From contig NC_049997.1 of assembly GCF_000003815.2 (NCBI RefSeq), positions 15,665,595-15,729,594 on the forward strand: a stretch of 64,000 nucleotides of DNA, in the 5' to 3' direction. The notes beneath the pieces are model-generated. The model ran no database searches and was not told the DNA's origin. It saw only the letters and a program-made list of their open reading frames with translations. Numbering within the stretch: position 1 is the first letter of the stretch; the number at the start of each line of letters is the position of its first letter. This stretch comes from Branchiostoma floridae. Taxonomy: Eukaryota > Chordata > Leptocardii > Amphioxiformes > Branchiostomatidae. Shown here one piece after another: positions 21,501 to 30,026 of the stretch. Made by a program: the position numbers and the translations under genes.

Positions 21501-24500
21501 CAAAGAAAAAAAGTCTTCAACCTTAACAGTAAATTGCAGCTTCAAATATTGCAATTAGCGAAAAAAGTATCAGGAAACAGATATAATGTCGAGGAATACC
21601 AAATAGGTCAATTTGAATTTTCAGAGAAAAGTTATTTGGATAAGTGGATCCGGAGATGACCATGTGCTTGCCTAGTGGGACCAGTGAATTTTTGAAAATT
21701 TGACTGCTTATAAAGTAAAAGGCTTAAGACTAAACATACATTCAGATTATGAAATGTACATAAAAATGGGCATTGATATGCAGGTCAAAGTCTATATGGC
21801 TATGCTATAAATTTAGTCATAGAAACATGAGGGCAACAACAGCTCACCCTTTTCCTGAGCAGATTTTTTATCCCACTTCCTTCGGAGCTTGTAGTCACTC
21901 AGTTTATCTGTTAAGAAAAAAATATTAAATAGAAACAAGAGTTCTTTAATTGTACACAACCTCTCTTCATTTTGTTGTACAATGCAGAACTTTCTTTCAA
22001 CACAGATTATAATTTCAACGACCACTGTCACCTTCTTCAGGATCAATACTGATGACTAATCAGTTCAGAACATAAACTCACATGATGATGATTTATGGAC
22101 ACGTGATCATGATCTTGTTGATACTCAGGGCTCGTAATACTTTTTTCTACATACCTGCATTGGTGCAGGTAACATTGAAAATTACCTGCACCAGACAAAT
22201 ACTACCTGCACCACTATGAATTTAGGAAGTATGGATCATACTAAACTTGTTCAGGAATCATTGCTATTTTTCTTTTATACTTAATAGGTTGTAACAGTCA
22301 ATGTATGCTAGTAACAATCCACACACATACATCAAAGGACATTTATGTATAAAACCCACTACAACCCAGTGTTAGGTGCAGGTAGACACCAGAAATACCT
22401 GCACAGCTCCAATTTTACCTGCAGTAACCTGCATATCATATGCAGGTGGTATTTCGAGCCCTGATACATGATGCCAACAATTGATCAAACGTACCAGGAA
22501 GTTTATAACGCCCACCGTCTCCTTTCAGTGAAGGCCGGAGTGCCCTGATTTACATGTATATGGCCTCCTTTATACCTCTTGCAAAGTAGCCCTGCCCAGT
22601 GTCCAGACTAGGGCTGGGTATCGGTACAGTGTACCGGTACAAAACCGGTTTTTCTTATTGGACCGGTCCAGAAAAACCGGACCTGAAAAAAATAGGTGGA
22701 CCGGATGTTGGACCGATTAGAAAATTAACAGATTATTTTATCAGCCATTCACATGTTTTGGTGCTTGCAGGTGGAAGAAAATAACAAGAGTGAAGTAGAG
22801 TAGAGTTTATAGTAATTTCTAGCAAGTTTTACAGCCAATCGCACAGGTGCAGTTAGCGTTGTAGGATTTTAAAACGCCAGTGTAAGTCTAATACTCCACC
22901 AAACAGATTTCTTTGTAGTGAAATGGACCATTGGTATGAGTCATACTGAATCAGGTCCAGGTTCAGGTCCGGACCTGGACCTGATCCTTTGGACCTGAAC
23001 CGGACCTGGACCTGAATTTTCTGTACCGGTACCCAGCCCTAGTCCAGACTGTATTCTGACATTGTCCATTGAAATGTTGTATTTTGAAAGCTACAACTAC
23101 AAAACTCAAAATTCTAAAGTTACATCAATCCTAATCGTCAAGGTCCTCACAACTTAGGCTTAGGTCCAATTTCCAAACTGGGACCCGGCCAGGATGATTG
23201 CGACAATGAAAAAAAAGAAGTGTTTTAAACCAGGAAATATAAACAAAGTATGCTCCTGACTATCTTTTTTACGTTCTGTTCTTGTGTATTGTTGCCTTTC
23301 TTATCATATTTATCGTTTCCGAAAGCCTGAAAGCTATCCGACAGGGCCTGGATTGGAAATTGGGACCTAGGCCTTAGCTGACAAACTTACAGTTTTTCCA
23401 AGCTGTCCGTAGCTCCTGAACATTGCGATCGAGCACGTCCGGCTCCATCCACTGTTTCATAGTCTTATACAGGTTCTGTCTGCGAGGCTGCATCTTTTCC
23501 CACGGTCCCGGATTGTTCATCAACTCTGAAAATGTTCCCTCTCCGCGCTGCAACACGAGCCTTGAAAACATCGCCTGTGTCAATTTGTTCTTTTCTAACG
23601 TGTCTCGGAGAGTGTTGGCGATCTGTGCTGGGTCTAAGACCTCTGTAGCATCGTCTAAGACATGGACAGACATCTCTTTTTGATTTTCTGTGTCCTGTGT
23701 AGTGTAAGACAAAGCAGGTGTGACGTAAATAGTGTTTGATATAGAAGAAGTTGTCATAGTTTCATCCACTAATTGTGTTCCTCTTACATGTACTTCAGCA
23801 GTGTCATTTTCTTGGCGATTTTGGTCCAGCTCTTCACACGTGTTTTTAGCTTCTTCAGTGTTGGTAGGGTTGATTGTAGAGGGATCTTGAGTCTTCTCAC
23901 AAACATAAGTATCTGTAACATAGATAGATCACAATTTAGCTAATAGATATAGCTGTTGTGCTAAGTAGCTCAATCAGTGATTTATTAGTGAAAAGGAACA
24001 ACACAAAGACTTAATATCTACTAGTACTAGTATCAGCTTGAAATAATGTTTTTAAAAAAATAGTTTGCTGTTTTTTAAGTATGTCTCCTGTGTAAAAGAA
24101 ATACTCTTTTAAGCCAATTGATATTGAATTTCATGACAGAAAACACACTAAGGACTAGTAGATGAAACATGCAATTGTAAGAATTCAACAGTCAAACCTG
24201 TACAAGAGACAACCTCTACATAAAAAAAACATCCACCTGGCTTTCAATACAGAGTTAATACAGTCAAACAGGTACTACACATTAGTAACCACCTCTACAT
24301 GAAGCTTATTTCCCATTGACACAAGAATAAGGTAATTATCCTGACTACAGTTACCATCTAAGTTATTCTATCCTTAATATACCAGATTTATTGGTGTCAA
24401 AGGGTCTTTTTGTCAATGAGCACATTTGACATTACCTTGCCTTTGAAGCTTCTTGAGCTCTAAGACATTGTGGACAAGTTTTTCGGGTGACATCCAGTCC

Positions 24501-26973
24501 CTCATAGCAGTGTACAGCTGACGTGTAATTGGCCTCAACTTCTTCCAAGGTTTGGGATGATTCAGCAAATCTCCAACGATTCCTGGCAAACGTCTTAAAA
24601 CATGCTTAGCAAAGCACTTCTGCTGCAAGTCGTTCATGTGGAGGATCTTTCTTATGTTCTTAGCTACGTCTTCGGTGTCTAAGACATCTCCTGGGATGCT
24701 CGGTTGCCGAGTCTTTCGTCTAGATGTCACGACTTTGGTTTTGGGTTTCGTAGTTTGCTGGGTCGCAGTGGTTGGTGGGATGGAGGGAAGGGTGTCTGCG
24801 GCCGACAGCGCGGCATGAACTTCGTTGTCAAGGTCGTTTGTGGTCTCGTTGACAAGGTCGTTAGTTGTGTCGTGCGCCTGTGCGGTCTCGATGATTTCCT
24901 CGGACACGGCCCAACTGTGGGGGCTGCCCAAGTTTGGGACAGTCGGTTCTGTGTTCTCATGATCACCCCACTGGCAACTGATGGCATCTACAGAATATAA
25001 AAGAAAACTTTAGTTCAGTGATAATGCTAATGTATGTACACTGCTTGCATTAGTTAGTGTAAGACTATGGAACTACTAGACTTTAAGATGTCGTAATTTG
25101 CACCTTGTACAATTGATGATTCATTGATTGTGCAATAAAGTTATCTTGTAATCTCAAATTATATATATAAGCATCCTTCATACCCCTGTCACAGCTGTGG
25201 AAAATTGATCAGACGACGATTATGCTGCAATTGCCCGAGCCTGTATTAATAACTTTATTGCACAACAATTGTACAAGGTACAAAGTATGGCTTATATGGC
25301 GGAGTGGGTAGAGTGTTCGATCCCCGGTCGAGTCAATGACCAAAGACACTAAAAATGGTACATGCTGCTGCTTTTCTGCTTAGCACTTAGCACCAAGGGT
25401 TCGATGACAGAGCTGGCCTGTCTACCTGGCCTGTCTACCTGGCCTGGCTATCACGTCAGGCTACTCAGATCCCCCCATTCATAGCCCCATCATATGGCAC
25501 TCAGCTGATTGACAGGCATAGTAATTGCTAATCTCTAACCCTACCAGTGACCTGAGGTTGGCCTGTCCATGTGCACCACTGGCTGGGCCCTTTGGGAATG
25601 TGTCTGGGAGGCATTCCTTGCAGGAACACATGTACCAGCACTGTGTGTAGTAATAATTATCATTATGGGGATGTGCCCCAGATCCTAATTTTGAAGCTGT
25701 TTAGTCTTGCATTTCAGGACTACATGTATTCCTAAAAGCTGTTAGTCAGGACTATTCCTAAAATGAAATATTTGCAAAGTAAAAAATGACTCCGATTTCA
25801 CATGTTATATAAAACCTAGTCTAGAAGATACTCCTTTATCATTCTATTTTGTAAAAAGATTTTATAACGGTAAGGTTTTCTTATTATTCCGGCAATATAG
25901 CATTACTAGTATATGTACTAGATTGGTCTGAAAATTACAAGCTAGTAATTACTTAGCATTTTGTTTGTTCATATATGCCCCTGTGGTGAAATCTTGCCTG
26001 GCCAATCTTCTCGAACTCCTACCTTGTTGTGTTGTGTAAATGTTTGACCTAGAAAACAGAGGTCCTGGGTTCATATCCTTTGACATGTCACAAAAGCTGT
26101 GCTGGTAATATAGGACTTTCCCCACTCCATCCAATTGTAGGAGAGGATTTGGCTCTGTCCTGGACACAAAAATTGTACAGTGGATAACAATCCACAGCCT
26201 TCAAAAGGCTATGTGACTACTAACAGGGTCCTCCCCAGAGGATGGAACAAGGGCGGCCCTCCATTATGTTTCTGGCTCAGCACCACTATAACGTTACTAC
26301 TTTAAAATTTAGTGTGTTTCTTCCTATTTTCCTGGTTAGGTTTGCTAAAATTCATGACAATTCACAGATTTTTGTGCCAAACGGTGTCACTTTTCCAATC
26401 AGCATTGGCTGCAAAAACTTGTGAATGGGCAATTATCAAAACAATAGTCGTTTCACTGTTGCTAACGGAATTGCTATTATTCTTGGAGAACTTGACACCT
26501 TCTGTCATTGCAAAATGATCCCATTTTCATGAAAACACTTAAACAGTGCAAACGTGTTTACTTCACAATCTTTACACTTTACAATCTCAACTTGTCAGAA
26601 AATAAGATTAGGTTTTCCAAAAAATAATCATCTTACCGTCAGGTTATTTTTGCCAGTCTTTCCACTATACTAAAAATTATGGGGAGAAACCTGACCGAGA
26701 TTGTATATGTCAATATGGCATACTAGTATAGGGAACAGGGAGGTACATGTAATTATACCCCCCCNNNNNNNNNNNNNNNNNNNNNNNNNNNNNNNNNNNN
26801 NNNNNNNNNNNNNNNNNNNNNNNNNNNNNNNNNNNNNNNNNNNNNNNNNNNNNNNNNNNNNNNNTACACTTTAGCTTTACAGTGTTTTATGCTTGTCCTT
26901 CTTGTTGTACGAGCTGAGATTTTCTGTCCTAGAAGATAGATATTCAATAAAGAAACAAATTTCACACATACAC

Positions 26974-27034
<61 letters not shown>

Positions 27035-27609
27035 GCTGGTACATGTGTTCCTGCAAGGAATGCCTCCCAGACACATTCCCAAAGGGCCCAGCCAGTGGTC
27101 ACTGGTAGCTATAGGGTTAGAGATTAGCAATTACTATGCCTGTCAATTAGCTGAGTGCCATATGATGGGGCTATGAATGGGGGGATCTGAGTAGCCTGAC
27201 GTGATAGCCAGGCCAGGTAGACAGCCCAGGTAGACAGCCCAGCTCTTTCATCGAACCCTCAGCACTAACAAGGAAGAGAATGGGAGTTACACCACTACCA
27301 GTGGACTAGCCCCCCTGCTGTAGTGACTTGCACAAATGTGTGTGGCCCAAGGGCTCAAGAAATGGAGATGGGCGCCACCTTATGCACCTCTTACAGATGT
27401 ACGGGCAACTTTAACTTTAACTTACAGTATTCCTGTTTGATGACTTCCAACAGCACATTGGTCAGGAGTTCCTTGTTGTTAGACTCGGGTCCACAGTGGA
27501 TGTTCCTCCGACCAAGTTCAAGGACAACCTCCTCCAGGTGCAGTCTGGGTAGCACTGCCAAGGTCACATCTCTGGACAGACCACATGACCTTGACTCTGG
27601 TGTGGTCAT
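18578..27609 (-). CDS. CUT-class homeobox protein: SAP-like domain, four CUT domains, homeodomain
   Basis: Seven coding exons on the minus strand: 27609-27426, 24987-24436, 23912-23391, 21907-21848, 21422-20919, 20453-19962 and 18822-18578. All six introns are phase 1 with clean GT-AG ends, and the exons sum to 853 codons (852 residues). Domains: SAP-like (about 9-61); CUT1 (164-240; [19 protein letters not shown]); CUT2 (338-415); CUT3 (528-605); CUT4 (690-765; SPKPW); homeodomain (772-831) with WFQNRR, invariant Trp, Asn51 and Gln50. A 20-codon exon between CUT2 and CUT3 is basic ([10 protein letters not shown]), and a PKKIKR stretch before CUT4 may be a nuclear signal. It should be a sequence-specific nuclear transcription factor. 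Known CUT genes carry one (Onecut), two (SATB) or three (Cux) CUT domains, so four is unusual. It may correspond to a lancelet-specific CUT gene (such as that named Acut); this was not checked. Confidence 0.9.
19083..19440. mobile_element. MITE with GGCCACACC ends and TTA target duplication
   Basis: The left end is GGCCACACCAATTTAATTTT and the right end is the complement, AATTGGTGTGGCC. TTA flanks both ends (19080-19082 and 19441-19443). The 3-bp TWA duplication suggests a Harbinger-like origin. It lies in the last intron of the CUT-homeobox gene. Confidence 0.7.
19675..19960. repeat. CAAT / CCAA low-complexity array
   Basis: Imperfect tandem CAAT, CAAC and CCAA tetramers run up to the donor site of the CUT4 exon at 19961. 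Confidence 0.8.
20700..20795. repeat. ATTC/ATCC microsatellite
   Basis: Tetramers CATT then CATC are repeated in the intron downstream of the CUT3 exon. Confidence 0.85.
22126..22463. mobile_element. CAGGGCTCGWAATAC-type MITE
   Basis: The left end is CAGGGCTCGTAATAC and the right end is GTATTTCGAGCCCTG. The flanking pentamers are ATACT and ATACA, a nearly perfect 5-bp target duplication. The interior is built of repeated ACCTGCACC units. It shares its terminus with the element at 38478-38820. Confidence 0.65.
22609..23041. mobile_element. hAT-type MITE with perfect 8-bp target duplication
   Basis: The left end is TAGGGCTGGGTATCGGTAC and the right end is GTACCGGTACCCAGCCCTA. GTCCAGAC occurs on both sides (22601-22608 and 23042-23049). 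The terminus and 8-bp duplication are typical of hAT. It lies in the intron between the CUT2 exon and the small 60-bp exon. Confidence 0.85.
24199..24340. repeat. Fragment of the CAAACCTGT MITE family
   Basis: GTCAAACCTGTACAAGAGAC and a second related copy (GTCAAACAGGTACTAC) match the termini of the element at 5316-5710, but no complete second end is seen. Confidence 0.35.
25413..25646. repeat. Left arm of a long inverted repeat
   Basis: About 230 bases match in reverse complement the arm at 27028-27245 (shared landmarks GGCTATCACGTCAGGCTACT and CCTTGCAGGAACACATGTAC). This arm has an extra stretch of about 27 bases. The arms enclose 1.4 kb, including an assembly gap, in intron 1 of the CUT-homeobox gene. 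Confidence 0.75.
26224..26693. mobile_element. CAGGGTYCTCCCCAG MITE, copy 1
   Basis: The left end is CAGGGTCCTCCCCAGAG and the right end is ATGGGGAGAAACCTG. The interior matches the element at 33389-33767 over most of its length. The flanking pentamers (ACTAA, ACCGA) have decayed. Confidence 0.6.
26765..26864. other. Assembly gap (100 N)
   Basis: Exactly 100 N, a conventional gap of unknown size. It lies between the arms of the long inverted repeat, beside a CA microsatellite. Confidence 0.99.
26963..27032. repeat. CA microsatellite
   Basis: About 35 dinucleotides of CA, abutting the right arm of the long inverted repeat. Confidence 0.9.
27028..27245. repeat. Right arm of a long inverted repeat
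   Basis: It is the reverse complement of 25413-25646, with a deletion of about 27 bases after CCCAGCCAGTGG. High identity implies recent origin or gene conversion between the arms. Confidence 0.75.
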
Positions 27610-27699
27610 CTAATTAGGTATCGAAGGTCAAAGTTGACAACACATGGAATGATTTCACAATAAGCCCTTTCACAGAGGTCAGAATACATGTGCGGCGAC

Positions 27700-27847
27700 T
27701 TCTAGGTAATATGTCAAAGGGTAAGGCCCACAAAAAGCTAACAGTCTTTGTCTCGACAATTGTTTAGATTTGCAGAACAATGTCCAGATAGGTTTTGTTC
27801 TCAATTTCATGGCCTAAAATAAATACCCTTTGACATATTACCTAGAA
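27700..27847. mobile_element. 148-bp MITE with perfect 24-bp inverted repeats
   Basis: The first 24 bases (TTCTAGGTAATATGTCAAAG...) and the last 24 are perfect reverse complements. It sits just upstream of the first coding exon of the CUT-homeobox gene, between that exon and its likely 5' UTR exon. Confidence 0.7.
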
Positions 27848-28334
27848 TTCCCGTTGCAAGGCAAAACTCAATTAAAAAGTAAATATGTCCCTGACTTGTG
27901 GACACTTTTGTATGTAGAGTTCCTGTCTTGTTAATGTCACACATGCTATGTCTATTACCACAGTGCGCAGGCAGATCAGTAATCATACGGAAAGTAGACG
28001 TAACTACATCGGGAAAGGTATTCAGTGAAGTATCGGGAACTGCCCGTTTTTCCCGCACTCCTTTCAGGTCTGCAGGCTTTCGATCGGCAATGAATCGGAT
28101 GTGTCCGTTTCCCGAACACATTATGTGTAGTTTCCGTACGGTTCCTGCAACCCGAACAAAGACTAATATTACTCTAACACATAATTTATGCGTGGGTACG
28201 TATACTGGGGTATCACTTGGGGTGGCAGTGGGGCAAGGCGGCTGAAACCGGCCCTAACTGGCCTCATATCTGGATAAAAACTTAGCCGAACAAACAGTAA
28301 TATAGTCCCACAAGTTAAAGCGTAAATACGTACC

Positions 28335-28765
28335 TTCGGAAAGACATGAAGACGTCACAAATCAAGGCAAATATCTGTGCAAAATCTTCATCTCCATTCA
28401 CGCGTTTTTAAAGGTAAAAGTTGAAAGGTCAAAGGTTTAAATTTAGACTAGTCCACTCAAATCTAAGGGATGATTTCAAATTTATTATACCCATTTCCTT
28501 TTGAACATCACAAGCTTAAATCTTATCTGAAATCATACGAAAATAATGTACACTACTTTTTTGTTGACAAATATTAGCAAATCTACTTTCTATGACAGAA
28601 ATAATGTCGAAAAATATAGGTTGACCTTTGACCTAGATTCTCGACCAGAGCACAATGCGGAAGTTCCGGTTGGACAAGTTGCGTGGTAATTTGTTTATCT
28701 GAAGGACAGATTCTAAAATTTTAAGACGTCTCTTGTTGCTGCTTCCAAGTCTATCTGTTAACCAG
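28335..28765. promoter_or_regulatory. Candidate bidirectional promoter between CUT-homeobox and zinc-finger genes
   Basis: On the minus strand a donor-like CCGAAG/GTACGT ends a possible 5' UTR exon at 28334. On the plus strand a donor-like ACCAG/GTAAGT ends one at 28765. The two genes would then start within about 430 bases of each other. No TATA box is evident. The transcription starts are not visible from sequence. Confidence 0.35.
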
Positions 28766-30026
28766 GTAAGTAGTTTAGATGGTTAGACTGTTTTCTAATA
28801 CCTGGGTTTGGCTCGAACAAGAGTTTTAGGCACATGCATGGCAAAAATTATTGTACCAGCTGGTAAATAATTTTCTAAGATCATCATTGTATCCAGCTGC
28901 TAGCTAGCTTTGAGGGTCATTTGAGTCACCACGCACGCACGTCGCACACGTGTGTTATCTTATTATTGAAGATGAAAGCCCACAACTATGTAAAGACTAG
29001 AGGGGGTACATTACCCCCCTCCCGAAGGGTCTTGCAAAATATACCTTGGAAGGAGTTATCCTTGCGGCAAAGAATTGCCCTTCGTTATAATGGTATGAAT
29101 GAGTACAACATTGATGAATTATTTGTTTGATAAGTTAACACATATGCTCCAATTCTGTACATCATTTTCTTTTTAGTTTTGTTGAAACAATTGGTTATAA
29201 AAGTGACCTGGTGTATTTTGCCAGCCAGTTACCCAATGTGTTGAGTAATGAGGCTGTTTAACGTGGTCGAGGCATCTCCTTGAGCAGAGGATCCCCGCTT
29301 TGCCTCCCTCCCGAAAGACTATTTCGTGGAAAGCTTCGTGAGGCTACAGCAATCCGGTCGTCCTTAACTTCCTAGATCGAGGGGTCAGGTGTACCAATGC
29401 GCCAGACGGCCGTAGCGTTTTATTGAGTCGTCTCTCGCTCTTGAAATCTAAAGTTATAACAAGGAAATAATATAGAGAATGCAACACGGTCGGTGTAAAT
29501 TGTGTATCACCGTAGGTACCAGACCAACTGTAGGTAACTCAAAGACTTGATGGTGATCTGACCCGTGGGAGGGCTGGGACTATGGGGGGATGCAGAATAC
29601 ACAGAATACAATGTTTTTTTTTTCATTTATGTCATCTTCGCTGCATATCATACCCACCCAAGACATGTTTCCATCCGAAAAGTGCCAGAAGTTGAGAAAA
29701 TGTAGTGTTACTAGTACATGTAATTACAAAGTCTTATCCGGCATTCAAATTATCATGATTAACAGCAACATATTCGGTGCACTCTAAGTGCGTTCAAATG
29801 ATTCTACAGCTCATATGATAACTATAATTAGAGTAGAAGCCTGTGTAATAACCCAAGTTATCATCCGGTCCAAAACACCTGTATCAAACAGTATCACAGC
29901 CCAGGTATGATGTAATAACGTCGTAAAGACATGATTGTATACCATTGGTTTGCTTAGTTTGCAATCACTATTAAAGTAATGGTTTTGCTATTAAGTCATT
30001 ATTGCTATTATTGTTCATACAGAAAA
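28766..30026. other. Probable 5' intron of the zinc-finger gene
   Basis: It begins with GTAAGT after 28765 and ends TTGTTCATACAG at 30022, four bases before the ATG. No coding exon is convincing inside. The 210-base open frame at 28921-29130 has no recognisable domain. Confidence 0.4.

Noticed and set aside
26753-27130. Cys/Val repeat frame and its His/Thr opposite
   Set aside because: These are translations of the CA microsatellite and the N gap.
29979-30026. Upstream extension of the zinc-finger frame (16 residues)
   Set aside because: It lies before a good acceptor (TTCATACAG) and is most likely intron.
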